Shown: positions 1 to 8,134 of the stretch, one piece after another
Layout: every line of letters starts with the position of its first letter
Position numbering within the stretch: position 1 is the stretch's first letter
NCBI GenBank assembly: GCA_947384055.1
Contig: CANDFO010000024.1
Coordinates: 1 to 31,972, forward strand
DNA from: an uncultured Flavonifractor sp.
GTDB taxonomy: Bacteria; Bacillota; Clostridia; Oscillospirales; Oscillospiraceae
DNA: 31,972 bases
Direction of reading: 5' to 3'
The notes under the pieces: generated by a model
Database searches by the model: none
What the model saw: the letters and a program-made list of their open reading frames with translations, nothing else
Told to the model about the DNA's origin: nothing
Translations under genes and position numbers: made by a program

Positions 1-684
1 ACCTCCGCCAACGCGGACCAGTCCAATCTGGGCTTCCTGCTGTCCAACCAGCGCACGAAGGAGACCCACTTCTATGCCGCCCCCGGCGCCACTGAGGGAG
101 CGGCCCAGGCCTCCGCCCAGGGCGCGGTGCAGGACCTGCGGTATATCGCCACATTCCCCCTCCTGCTGAATATTGCCGACGAGCCCACCTATTTTATCCC
201 GCTGAAGGACGCCACCAATCTGGTCAAAAGCTATGCCATGGTCAACGTGGCGCAGTATCAGATTGTGGCGGTTGGGGCCACAGTCTCCGCCTGTGAGCAG
301 GCCTATATTCAGCAGCTGGCCAGCAAGGGGATTGCCGCGCCCGACGCGCTGCCCAGCAGCCAGACAGAGGGGATCGTTGCCGAGATCCGTACCGCCGTGA
401 TGGAGGGCAACACCTATTATTTCCTCCGGCTGGAGGGGGACGACCCGATTTTCTACGCCATTTCCGCCGCCCGCTGTCCCCAGGCCGTCATTCTGAATGT
501 GGGAGACCGGGTGAACATCTCTCACAGCAGCAGGCGGATGAATAACGACGCCTCCATTTTGGAGGGAGATACCGTCACCCTGGTGGAGTCGGCCGTTCCG
601 ACGCCGGAACCCTATGTCCCCGCGCCCACCCCCGGACCAAACCGCGTGGACAGTCCGTCCCAGGAGACGCCCGGCGCGGGATGA
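1..684 (+). CDS. C-terminal part of an uncharacterised protein (5' end outside window)
   Basis: The reading frame is open from the first base, so the gene starts upstream; the internal GTG at 127 is only the first start-like codon in the window and is not a convincing start. About 227 residues are visible. They contain an alpha/beta-like segment with PTYFIPLKDATNLVKSYAMV at its centre, then a stretch beginning NTYYFLRLEGDDPIFYAI, and end in a Pro-rich low-complexity tail (VPTPEPYVPAPTPGPN). Such tails are common at the ends of exported or membrane-anchored proteins, but no membrane segment is visible here. I do not recognise the family, so no function is offered. A strong hairpin follows the stop codon by 20 bases. 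The frame is certain; the product is unknown. Confidence 0.75.
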   Translation, partial: TSANADQSNLGFLLSNQRTKETHFYAAPGATEGAAQASAQGAVQDLRYIATFPLLLNIADEPTYFIPLKDATNLVKSYAMVNVAQYQIVAVGATVSACEQAYIQQLASKGIAAPDALPSSQTEGIVAEIRTAVMEGNTYYFLRLEGDDPIFYAISAARCPQAVILNVGDRVNISHSSRRMNNDASILEGDTVTLVESAVPTPEPYVPAPTPGPNRVDSPSQETPGAG

Positions 685-703
685 GCCCCCGCGGTAAAAC
701 AGC

Positions 704-737
704 AGGGCCCCGCCGCTTGAACAAGCGGCGGGGCCCT
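704..737 (+). terminator. 15-bp perfect hairpin after the first gene
   Basis: AGGGCCCCGCCGCTT (704-718) pairs perfectly with 723-737 around a GAAC loop. It lies 20 bases past the stop of the partial gene. No U-tract follows, so it may be an imperfect terminator or a 3'-end stabiliser rather than a classical intrinsic terminator. Confidence 0.55.
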
Positions 738-972
738 GAGCTTGTGGAAAAGGCGCAGCGTTTTTCAACAGCGGGAATACTGTCTGACGGCAGAGGCCCG
801 CTCTTACCCAGTCAAAAACACTTTATCGGGTTTTGACTGGGTACTCAACGCCTCGACGGACGGCTTGCACGCTGAAATGCGCTTTCCCCGGCGCGTATGC
901 CGCCGGGGAAAGCGGGCTTGGAGTTTTTCCGCCTGCGGGCGGGAACTCTGCGGGGCATTTTCAACAGCCTGA
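738..972. other. Gene-free stretch with two further perfect palindromes
   Basis: I find no credible gene here. It holds a 12-bp inverted repeat ACCCAGTCAAAA (806-817) with 831-842, and a 14-bp inverted repeat CGCTTTCCCCGGCG (880-893) with 901-914. A weaker pairing GAGTTTTTCC / GGGAACTC lies around 921-948. The words TTTTCAACAGC occur twice (near 761 and 957). With the terminator at 704-737 and the hairpin at 973-1009 this makes a row of stem-loops between convergent genes. Confidence 0.5.
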
Positions 973-1016
973 GCGGTTTAAAAGAAGCAGATCATTTCTT
1001 TTGAACGCAGCGGCGG
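973..1016 (+). repeat. Hairpin repeat, GCGGTTYAAAAGRAGC type (copy 1)
   Basis: GCGGTTTAAAAGAA (973-986) pairs with TTCTTTTGAACGC (997-1009) and is followed by AGCGGCG. The layout matches 19961-20010 (GCGGTTCAAAAGGAGC, short loop, GCTCCTTTTGAACCC, TGCGGCGA). The last codons of the minus-strand MFS gene (stop at 992-994) lie inside the hairpin, so it probably also acts as that gene's 3'-end structure. Confidence 0.45.
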
Positions 1017-2173
1017 GCATCGCCGCAGAAGGCTGCGGTCTTGCCGCCCCATAAGTACAGTCCTGCCGCCACGATACAGCAGACCGCGCCCAGCAGAAGG
1101 GCCCGCGCAATCTCCTGACCGGCCAGAGCGCCGAAGGCGGGATAGATGCCCAGCGCCGCCACATCCATTAAAATGGCGTTGCAGGAGAGCTGGGTGGCCC
1201 GGCCTGCCGGCGCAGAGCGCTCGTTCTGGACAGTGAGCGCGAAGGGGGCCAGCAGGCTCTGCACCACCCGCAGCCCCATCACGCCCAGGACAGAGCAAAA
1301 AGCGTCCGGCTCCAGCAGGGGCAGCAGGCAGGCCGCCGCCCCTGCCAGGGTCAGGCAGGTTCCCATACGCCGCTCCCCCAAACGGCGGAGCAGCCGGTGG
1401 GACAGACCGCCGGCCAGTCCCGCCGCCGTCACGCAGGCCTGGAGCAGGCCGAACCAGCCCTGGGGAATGCCTGCGGCGGCAAACTGGAGCTGTCCCAGAA
1501 AGACAGTGACGGTCTGGGCGGTCTCCCGCAGCAGGCAGAAGGCCAGCAGTGTGGGAGCCATGGCCAGCGTATGCCGAAGGGCCTCCCGAAAGGAGCCGGG
1601 GGAGGCGGCCCGGGTCTCTTCCGCCCGGTCTCCCTCCGGCTCTGTGAGAAAAAGCGCCAGCACCGCGGCGGCGGTGTATACTGCCGCCGTCAGCAGGGCA
1701 GAGAGACGGTAATTTTCCCGCATCAAAGGCCACGCTAGGGCCGCAAGGAGCAGACCCATGGTCTGGACCGCTTCACAGCGGGCATAGACCCTCCGGTGCT
1801 CCTCCCCGGAACAGCAGGCAAAGAGAAAAGCGGAGTCGCAGCCGGACAGCCCCGCCAGGCACACCCCCAGCAGCACCCGTTCCGCCAGAAAATCCCCAAA
1901 AGAGTCTGCCCGCCAGAAGATTACCTTGGACAGGGCAAAGAGCATTGTGCACACCACAATGGTCCGGCGGTGGCCTAACCGGTCGGCCGCCGCTCCCCAG
2001 GGCGCCTCCAGCGCCAGCATTACCCCCAGGCTGACGCTCTCAATGGTCCCTATCTGAAAAAGTGTCAGCCCCGCCGCCTGGCGGTACAGCGTAGCTACAG
2101 GGCTGTAAAATACCATGCCCTGTAGAAAATAGATAGCAAAAAGAAGCGCAATATTGCGCCGGTTCCGAGACAT
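992..2173 (-). CDS. MFS transporter
   Basis: About 393 residues, the usual size of a 12-helix major facilitator superfamily carrier, rich in hydrophobic segments from residue about 10 onward. The loop between helices 2 and 3 carries WGAAADRLGHRR, a good match to the MFS signature GxxxDRxGRR, with a charged central loop (TEPEGDRAEE) between the two six-helix halves. The substrate cannot be told; family members export drugs or move sugars and other small molecules. I placed the start at the ATG at 2173 because GAGGAGG lies just upstream; the longer frame opening with TTG at 2191 would put that site inside the gene. It follows the GH13 gene by about 150 bases containing a possible leader. Its last codons lie in a repeat-family hairpin. 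Confidence 0.88.
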   Translation of the reverse strand: MSRNRRNIALLFAIYFLQGMVFYSPVATLYRQAAGLTLFQIGTIESVSLGVMLALEAPWGAAADRLGHRRTIVVCTMLFALSKVIFWRADSFGDFLAERVLLGVCLAGLSGCDSAFLFACCSGEEHRRVYARCEAVQTMGLLLAALAWPLMRENYRLSALLTAAVYTAAAVLALFLTEPEGDRAEETRAASPGSFREALRHTLAMAPTLLAFCLLRETAQTVTVFLGQLQFAAAGIPQGWFGLLQACVTAAGLAGGLSHRLLRRLGERRMGTCLTLAGAAACLLPLLEPDAFCSVLGVMGLRVVQSLLAPFALTVQNERSAPAGRATQLSCNAILMDVAALGIYPAFGALAGQEIARALLLGAVCCIVAAGLYLWGGKTAAFCGDARRCVQKK

Positions 2174-2207
2174 GCAGTCATTCCTCCTCAATCAGTCCAT
2201 GCTTCGC

Positions 2208-2268
2208 GCCCGCTCTCTGAGCGGGCGGCAGGTTCCGATTCAGGAGAAAATCAGGTCGGACTGGGCAT
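2208..2268 (-). promoter_or_regulatory. Possible leader of the MFS gene: five-codon ORF plus hairpin
   Basis: On the minus strand AAGGAG with 6-base spacing precedes ATG at 2268, and the frame MPSPT stops at 2251. It is followed by a perfect 8-bp stem GCCCGCTC/GAGCGGGC (2208-2215 with 2219-2226, loop of 3) about 35 bases before the MFS start. This could be a leader-peptide arrangement or a chance ORF in a transcribed gap. There is no U-tract after the stem. Confidence 0.25.
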
Positions 2269-2320
2269 ACTGCGCTCCTTCTTCTGTGATGGGATTTTTG
2301 GTGTTCGTCGGCCGGCGGGG

Positions 2321-4189
2321 TCAGGTTATATCGGCCTGTCCGCCGTTTCCCTCGGGAAAGAGCAGCCGGGCAGTCATGGGCGGCAGGGAGACCTCCCCGG
2401 CAAAGCGCTCTCCGCTGAGCAGGTCCCGGCTGGGCCAGGGCAGGGACAGCGCTTCCGGTGCGCCGCCGGCGTTGACGGCGGCAGTGACCGTCTTTCCTTC
2501 CCAGGTCCGTGAGAAAGCCAGCACCCGGCCCTCCGCCCGGAGCCACCGGAGCTCCCCCCGGCGCAGGGGCGCAAGGGCGTTCCGGGCCCGGCCCAGGGTG
2601 GTGTACCAGGCGGTGAGCTCCCCGTCCTCCCGGCCCCAGGGGAAGGTGCGGCGGTTAAAGGGGTCCTCAAACCCTTCCATGCCCGCCTCGTCCCCGTAGT
2701 ACACCATGGGGGAGCCGGGAAACGCGAAGAGCACCACCGCCCCCAGCTTCAGCCGGGCCCGGCCCAGGGAGTACTGCTCCGGGGTCATGCGGTACCGGGC
2801 CCGCCAGTCCCTGGACTGGTCCTTGCATTCGGAGCCCACGCCCAGAATGGTCAGGATGCGGGGCGTGTCGTGGGTGCCCAGGAAATTCATGGCGGTGTGG
2901 AAGGCAAAGGGGGGATAGTTCTCCCGCAGGGTCTCCATGGCCTCCCGGAATACTCCGGCGTCCTCCCCCAGGAGAAAGGCCACCAGCCCGTTGCGGAAGG
3001 GGTAATTCATCAGCCCGTCGCAGTGGCCCCCCAGGATGTGCCGGCGGCGGACTCCGTAAGCGATTTTGGTGGAGCCGTCCTCCCACACCTCGCCGATGAC
3101 GACGGCGCTGGGATTGGTCTCCCGGACGGCCTGGTGGAGCTCCCGGACAAAGCTGTCAGGCAGTTCGTCGGCCACGTCCAGCCGCCAGCCGTCCGCCCCC
3201 GCCCGCAGCCACCGCCGGACGATGCTGTTCCCGCCCCGGATGATATACTCCCGGTAGGAGGGGTCGTCCTCATTGACATTGGGCAGGGAGTAGATGCCCC
3301 ACCAGGAGTCGTATTCCACCGGCCAGCGGTGGAAATTGTACCAGGAGAAATAGGGGCTCTCCGTGGACTGGCAGGCCCCTGTGTCGGGGTAGGAGCCATC
3401 GCCGTTGAAATAGCGGCTGACAAAGCCCGTGTGGTTGAACACGCCGTCCACGATGATGCGCATACCCAGGGCGTGGGCCGCCCGGCACAGGGCGGAAAAA
3501 TCCTCGTTATCCCCCAGCATGGGGTCGATTTTCTCATAGTCCCCGGTGCCGTACCGGTGGTTTTCCGGGGCCTCAAACAGGGGGCAGAAATAGAGGGTCT
3601 CCACCCCCAGGCCCCGGAGATAGGGCAGTTTTTCCTGGACGCCCTTGAGATTTCCACCGAAAAAATCCCGATTGCGGATTTCCCCGTGTTCATCGGGGCG
3701 GTAGACCGGCTCCTCCTCCCAGCTGGTGTGGACGCTCCGTCCGCCCACCATGCCGGCGGGGTCGGGTACCTGGGTGCGGCGGAAGCGGTCGGGGAAGATC
3801 TGATAGGTGCACCCCTCCCCGAACCAGCCGGGGACCTCCTCGGAACCGTCATAGACGGTGAGCTGATAGGGGCCCAGCTCCTCCGACGCCCCGTGAAGGC
3901 TTTCCAGACGGAGGGAATACCAGACCAGCCCCACATAATCCTCCGTGGGCAGAAAGCCGGAAAAGAGGTCCCGGTCCCCCTCCAATCCGGCCCAGGGGAG
4001 AAAAATATGCACGGTATCGTCGCTGGGGCGGCTTTCAAACTGCGCGGTAAGCACCGCCCGGGAGTAGGCCGACGTGCGGTAAGGGCGCAGCGTGATCTGC
4101 ACGGCGGTGCCGGAGGGCACCGCGCCGTATGGGAGCTTGCATCGGGCGTCCCGGGGGTCAAAGATGTCTCGATTCTGCAAATGGATCAA
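2321..4189 (-). CDS. Glycoside hydrolase family 13 alpha-glucan hydrolase (neopullulanase/cyclomaltodextrinase-like)
   Basis: About 622 residues without a signal peptide, so probably a cytoplasmic enzyme cutting alpha-1,4 (perhaps alpha-1,6) bonds of imported maltodextrins. An N-terminal beta-sandwich of about 120 residues (CBM34-like) precedes the (beta/alpha)8 domain. GH13 conserved regions are intact: DGVFNH (248-253), GWRLDVADE with nucleophile Asp338, IGEVWED with acid/base Glu367, and GTHD with Asp441. Several starts are possible. TTG at 4189 has GGAG five bases upstream; TTG at 4180 is also possible; ATG at 4255 lacks a ribosome site and would overlap the upstream PBP gene, so I prefer 4189. 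It lies 40 bases after the PBP stop on the same strand. Exact specificity is not readable. Confidence 0.9.
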   Translation of the reverse strand: MIHLQNRDIFDPRDARCKLPYGAVPSGTAVQITLRPYRTSAYSRAVLTAQFESRPSDDTVHIFLPWAGLEGDRDLFSGFLPTEDYVGLVWYSLRLESLHGASEELGPYQLTVYDGSEEVPGWFGEGCTYQIFPDRFRRTQVPDPAGMVGGRSVHTSWEEEPVYRPDEHGEIRNRDFFGGNLKGVQEKLPYLRGLGVETLYFCPLFEAPENHRYGTGDYEKIDPMLGDNEDFSALCRAAHALGMRIIVDGVFNHTGFVSRYFNGDGSYPDTGACQSTESPYFSWYNFHRWPVEYDSWWGIYSLPNVNEDDPSYREYIIRGGNSIVRRWLRAGADGWRLDVADELPDSFVRELHQAVRETNPSAVVIGEVWEDGSTKIAYGVRRRHILGGHCDGLMNYPFRNGLVAFLLGEDAGVFREAMETLRENYPPFAFHTAMNFLGTHDTPRILTILGVGSECKDQSRDWRARYRMTPEQYSLGRARLKLGAVVLFAFPGSPMVYYGDEAGMEGFEDPFNRRTFPWGREDGELTAWYTTLGRARNALAPLRRGELRWLRAEGRVLAFSRTWEGKTVTAAVNAGGAPEALSLPWPSRDLLSGERFAGEVSLPPMTARLLFPEGNGGQADIT

Positions 4190-4229
4190 TCCTTCTCCGT
4201 TGAGTTGCAGGACAATTCTGGGGTGCGCC

Positions 4230-6356
4230 TCAGTGCAGCAGGGTATTTTCCGCATCAATGGATTCGGGCGTGCTTTCGGCGCTGAAATAGTAGCGGATAA
4301 TCTCCGCCGCGGCCTCGGCCAGATAGCCGCCGGAGCCGCCGCTCTCCACAACCAGGGTGATGGCGATCTCCGGATTCTCATAGGGGGCGAAACACACGAA
4401 CACCGCGTCGGCCTCCAGGTCGGAGGCCACCTGTGCCGACCCGGTTTTGGCTCCCACCGTTACAGGCAGGTCCCTGAAATAGCGGTATACGCTGCTCTCC
4501 GGGTCATTGGCCACCTTCCACATGCCGTATTTGACCGCCTCCAGATTGTCCGGGTCCAGCTCCAGATTGTTGATAAGGGTGGGCTCGTACTCGTAAAGGG
4601 TTTCGGAATAGTCGCTGGATTTCACCGAGCGGAGCAGGTGGGGGGTGTAGTGATTGCCGCCGTTGACCAGGGTGGCGATATAGTTGGTGAGCTGGAGAGG
4701 GGTGCACAGGGTGTCGCCCTGGCCGATAGAGGCCGGGAGCAGCAACCCGCCGTACCAGGTGTTGCCCAGGCGCTGGCTGGTCTCCGGTCCGGCCACCAGG
4801 CCGGCCTTCTCCTCCAGCTCAAAGCCGGTGCTCTGGCCCAGACCGAACAGGTCGGCATACCGGTCCACCTGTTCAATGCCCAGCCGGTGTCCCATGGTAA
4901 AGAAGTAGATGTTGCAGGAGTCCCGCAGGGCGTCGGCCAGGCTTTCCCGGCCGTGGCGCCCGCGGTACTGCCGGTAAATCCAGCACTGGGGGTGGTACTG
5001 ACCGTAGGGGTATTTCTCCTCCTCGGGGAGTGTAAAGTATCCGGTGTCCTGAATACGCTCGGAGGAGGTCGTGACCCCCTCCTCCAGGGCGGCGATGGCC
5101 ACCAGAGGCTTGAAGGTGGAGCCGGGGGAGTACAGACCCTGGGTGGCCCGGTTCACAAAGGGGGTGAGGGGGTCCCCGGCGGCGGCCTGATAGAGCTCCG
5201 GGTCCTTATAGATGGTGGAGAGGTCGTAGTCCGGATAGGAGACCATGGACAGAATGCCGCCGTCCCGCACGTCCTCAATAACGATGGCGCCGCCCTCCTT
5301 ATCCTCGGAGGCCAGCCCCTCAATAGTCTGGGCCAGTACCTGCCGCACCTTGGCCTGCAATTTGTTGTCCAGCGTGAGAATCACATTGCCGCCGGGCTCC
5401 GGCTCGGTTTCCCAGGTCTCGCTGACCACCTTGCCTCCGGTGGTCAGCTCCAGGGTGCGCACGCCGGGCTTGCCCCGCAGCCAGCTCTCGAAGGCCTCCT
5501 CCGCGCCGCCGCTGCCCACGGTATCGTTCATATGATACCCCAGCTCCTGGTAATAGGGCCAGGTTTCCTGAGAAATAGACCGTACCCGGCCCAGCAGATG
5601 GGAGGCCGCGTCGGTGCCGTACTCCCGTACGGTGGCCGCCTGTACGCGTACGCCGTCCAGCTTTCGCTCCTTGACCACCGAGATAAAGTCAATATCCACA
5701 TTCTGGGCAAAAATATAGGCGTTGTAGTTGATATCCCGCCGGCGCAGATCCAGCTCGTAGAGCACGCCTACCAAAGCCCGGGCCTCCTGGCCGGACAGGG
5801 TTTCGTCCAGCTCGTAGTAACCGCGCAGGGCCTCTATCAGCTTTTCCGCCGTAGGCTCGGTCTCCCCCACCTCCAGGAACTTCTGCCGCTGGAGAGGCAG
5901 GGCCTCCAGCAGGCGGCTCAGATAGGTGGCGCGGGTCTGTTCCGTACCGTCCTCGCTGCGTATGACGGTGGTGTAGGGCTGCTGAGTGGTGAAGGTAAAA
6001 GGGGGCGTCCGCGAGACAGGGAGGGTGTCGCTCCACTCCTGGCTCTGCTCTTGACAGATGCGCAGGAGCTCCAGCAGGTTGGCGTTGCGCTGGGCCTCCT
6101 GCCCCATCATCGAGGTGTCCAGCGTCACCTGATAGACGGCCCGATTGGACACGAGTACCCGGCCGTACCGGTCCAGCAGTGACCCGCGGGCGGCCTCCAC
6201 GGTCTCCCGGTTGGTAATTTTCCGCACAGAGGCCCCCCGGTAGTATTCCCCGTGGACCACCTGTAAGTCGTAGAGCACCCAGGTAAAGGCGGTCAGCAGC
6301 AGGGCCATCAGACAGAGAATGACAGCCAGCCGTCTGTGAAATCGCTTTCCGTCCAA
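4230..6356 (-). CDS. mrdA: Penicillin-binding protein 2-type peptidoglycan transpeptidase (class B PBP)
   Basis: This 708-residue protein has one N-terminal membrane helix (about 10-30) and an outside-facing remainder. A class B dimerisation domain (GSLLDRYGRVLVSNR at 59-72) is followed by the transpeptidase domain with all three motifs: STFK (413-416, nucleophile Ser413), SCN (480-482) and KTG (637-639). It would cross-link peptidoglycan in the elongation or a sporulation-related machinery. The mreBCD/rodA genes usual for MrdA are not nearby, so the exact role is open. The start is TTG at 6356, supported by AAAGGAGG nine bases upstream. It sits between the AroK-like gene (31 bases upstream) and the GH13 gene in one likely transcript. 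A large opposite-strand open frame here is a shadow. Confidence 0.93.
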   Translation of the reverse strand: MDGKRFHRRLAVILCLMALLLTAFTWVLYDLQVVHGEYYRGASVRKITNRETVEAARGSLLDRYGRVLVSNRAVYQVTLDTSMMGQEAQRNANLLELLRICQEQSQEWSDTLPVSRTPPFTFTTQQPYTTVIRSEDGTEQTRATYLSRLLEALPLQRQKFLEVGETEPTAEKLIEALRGYYELDETLSGQEARALVGVLYELDLRRRDINYNAYIFAQNVDIDFISVVKERKLDGVRVQAATVREYGTDAASHLLGRVRSISQETWPYYQELGYHMNDTVGSGGAEEAFESWLRGKPGVRTLELTTGGKVVSETWETEPEPGGNVILTLDNKLQAKVRQVLAQTIEGLASEDKEGGAIVIEDVRDGGILSMVSYPDYDLSTIYKDPELYQAAAGDPLTPFVNRATQGLYSPGSTFKPLVAIAALEEGVTTSSERIQDTGYFTLPEEEKYPYGQYHPQCWIYRQYRGRHGRESLADALRDSCNIYFFTMGHRLGIEQVDRYADLFGLGQSTGFELEEKAGLVAGPETSQRLGNTWYGGLLLPASIGQGDTLCTPLQLTNYIATLVNGGNHYTPHLLRSVKSSDYSETLYEYEPTLINNLELDPDNLEAVKYGMWKVANDPESSVYRYFRDLPVTVGAKTGSAQVASDLEADAVFVCFAPYENPEIAITLVVESGGSGGYLAEAAAEIIRYYFSAESTPESIDAENTLLH

Positions 6357-6387
6357 GCCGGACCGCCTCCTTTCCGTGTTCTGTTCG

Positions 6388-6879
6388 CTATAGGGCAGCC
6401 AGCACCGCGGCCACAGTCTCCTCCAGCGGGGCGCGTTCCACGTCTACCACCGCCCCGGCCCAGCGCTCATACAGGGGAGCCCGTTGGAGAAATACGTCCC
6501 GCAGGGTCTCTCCGGGGGCCATGGCGATTCCCCGGGTGGTGATGTTGTCCACCCGCCGCTCCAGCTCCGTCAGGGGCACCCGCAGATAGACCACCCGGCC
6601 CAGCTCTCTCAGGTGCTCCATGGCTCCGGAGCGGCACACCACGCTGCCGCCGGGGGCAATCACCGTCCGGTCACAGTCCAGGGAGCGGACAGCATCCTCC
6701 TCCGCGTTCAAAAATCCTTCCACACCCCTGCGGTCCAGCATATCCTGGAGGAGCATCCCCTCCCGCTGCTGGAGGAGCAGGTCGGTGTCCAAAAAGGCAT
6801 AGCCCAAAGCCTTGGCCAGGAGCACGCCTACGGTACTCTTCCCCGAACCGGGCATTCCGATGAGCGTGACACAGCTCAT
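6388..6879 (-). CDS. Shikimate kinase (AroK)-family P-loop kinase with altered substrate site
   Basis: This 163-residue protein has the size and fold signature of AroK: Walker A GMPGSGKST (8-16), DTD (31-33) where shikimate kinase has its substrate Asp, a lid region around TTRGIAM, and RAPLY near the C-terminus. Automated annotation would call it shikimate kinase, which phosphorylates shikimate in the chorismate pathway. Two substrate residues differ: the shikimate-carboxylate Arg of the usual FRxxE motif is Leu (GFLNAEE, 55-61), and the usual GGG is GGS (77-79). It may be a shikimate kinase with a changed pocket or a paralog acting on another small molecule. It overlaps the upstream zinc-ribbon gene by four bases, implying translational coupling. 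No other aro gene is in the window. Confidence 0.85.
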   Translation of the reverse strand: MSCVTLIGMPGSGKSTVGVLLAKALGYAFLDTDLLLQQREGMLLQDMLDRRGVEGFLNAEEDAVRSLDCDRTVIAPGGSVVCRSGAMEHLRELGRVVYLRVPLTELERRVDNITTRGIAMAPGETLRDVFLQRAPLYERWAGAVVDVERAPLEETVAAVLAAL

Positions 6880-7835
6880 GGCGCGGCCTCCGGCTCAGGG
6901 ACGGCCTCCGCAACGCTGGAGGACTCCTCTGTCCAGGGAAGGGTGATGTCGATATAGTGGAGCGTGGGAGTCGTGTCCTGAGCCGCCGCCGCGGGGATAA
7001 CCAAAGTGGCCGAGCCCGCAGCGTCCACCGGCACAAAAAAGACTAACTGGCCGTACAGGGGGTCCTCCCACTGGGCGTCGGCGGGGACAATGTCATACAC
7101 ACCGGCGCTCTTCAGCTGCCGGGACAGCAGAGGGGCGTCGTCTACGGCCTCCACCTGGGTGCCGTCCTCCAAAATGAGGTAGGGCGTGGCCCATTGGGCG
7201 CCTTCAATCCGCGCCCCGCCGGAAAGCCACAGGTCTACCGCAGCGCAGCGCCCCTCCGGAATGGCGGAGGAGGCGGGCAGGTCGGGCTCCCAGGGGGTCT
7301 CCACCGTAAGGGTCCAGCCGCTGTAGGGGAAATCCTCCCCCAGCGCGTGGTCCGCAAAGCCCCCCTGGGTGAGCACGGCGCTGGCCTGGGCCTGGCCGGG
7401 CTCGGGCGCCGGCTCTCTCTGAGAGACCTGGGAGATGACTATGCTCAGCAGCGCCACCCCCAGGAACAGCAGCGTCAGCCCCAGGACAGGACGGCGGATA
7501 GGCTTCCGGTCCTGCAACTCCCAGGGGGGGCGGGAGGACGCGGCGCGGACGCCGCCGTCGGGCCTGCGGCCCCCGGAGCCGGGCTGAGGCGTCCGGGAAG
7601 ACGGTGTGCGTGCCGCGGCGGGTTTTGCCGCAGGGGTCCGCACTGGAGCGGGACGCGCTCCGGACGGGGTCTGGGGCCTGCTGCGGTTTTGAGGGCTGGT
7701 CTGAGGCTGGGACCGAGGGGCGCTTGTCCGGGCCCGCCGGTCTGCCGGAGGGTTATAGCTGCCGCACTTGGGGCAGAAATCATCCGTATCGTAGTCGTAG
7801 CGTTTTCCGCAGCTGGAGCAGGTGACATTGCGCAT
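6876..7835 (-). CDS. Zinc-ribbon membrane protein, unknown function
   Basis: About 319 residues. The N-terminus has a four-cysteine zinc ribbon: CSSC (6-9) and CPKC (21-24). A Pro/Arg/Ser-rich linker of about 80 residues follows, then one membrane helix (RRPVLGLTLLFLGVALLSIVI, roughly 115-138) and an extracytoplasmic C-terminal domain of about 180 residues ending in an acidic tail. The topology implied is cytoplasmic zinc ribbon and outside sensor- or partner-binding domain. I do not recognise the outer domain. The start is ATG 7835 with GGGAGGGA upstream; the open frame reaching further upstream has no better ribosome site. It is the first gene of the block leading to the AroK-like kinase (four-base overlap) and PBP2, so a cell-envelope role is plausible but inferred. 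Confidence 0.8.
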   Translation of the reverse strand: MRNVTCSSCGKRYDYDTDDFCPKCGSYNPPADRRARTSAPRSQPQTSPQNRSRPQTPSGARPAPVRTPAAKPAAARTPSSRTPQPGSGGRRPDGGVRAASSRPPWELQDRKPIRRPVLGLTLLFLGVALLSIVISQVSQREPAPEPGQAQASAVLTQGGFADHALGEDFPYSGWTLTVETPWEPDLPASSAIPEGRCAAVDLWLSGGARIEGAQWATPYLILEDGTQVEAVDDAPLLSRQLKSAGVYDIVPADAQWEDPLYGQLVFFVPVDAAGSATLVIPAAAAQDTTPTLHYIDITLPWTEESSSVAEAVPEPEAAP

Positions 7836-8000
7836 AGGGAGTCCCTCCCGTTCTTTTTTTGTTGGCTGACCGGCAAAACCGCTGTGGACCGCCTGAACAG
7901 GCTCTGAAATTCCACGAAATGCACCCCTTCCGGCATTTTCCAGACGCCGGAGCCCGGCGGACCGGGGCTGCGGTTTAAGGCGGTTAATTCGGCAGACATT

Positions 8001-8029
8001 ATTATAGCAAAAAAATGAGCGGGAAGCAA
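8001..8029 (-). promoter_or_regulatory. Promoter for the zinc-ribbon/kinase/PBP2 block
   Basis: On the minus strand TATAAT (8001-8006) lies 17 bases from TTGCTT (8024-8029). The leader to the first ATG at 7835 is about 160 bases. The -10 is perfect; the -35 matches only TTG. Confidence 0.45.
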
Positions 8030-8134
8030 TGGAAAGTCGGCGCATGGAGGCAGAAAGACCGCCGGGTATGGACCAAAGGGGCTTGATCCCTTCCCTCCTC
8101 CGGAAAGTGCCGCAATAGGTAACACGACATAAAA

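Noticed and set aside
4092..6182. 696-residue plus-strand open frame opposite the PBP gene
   Set aside because: It is antisense to a protein with all transpeptidase motifs. Its own translation is Gly/Val/Leu-rich low complexity, typical of the complementary frame in GC-rich genes.
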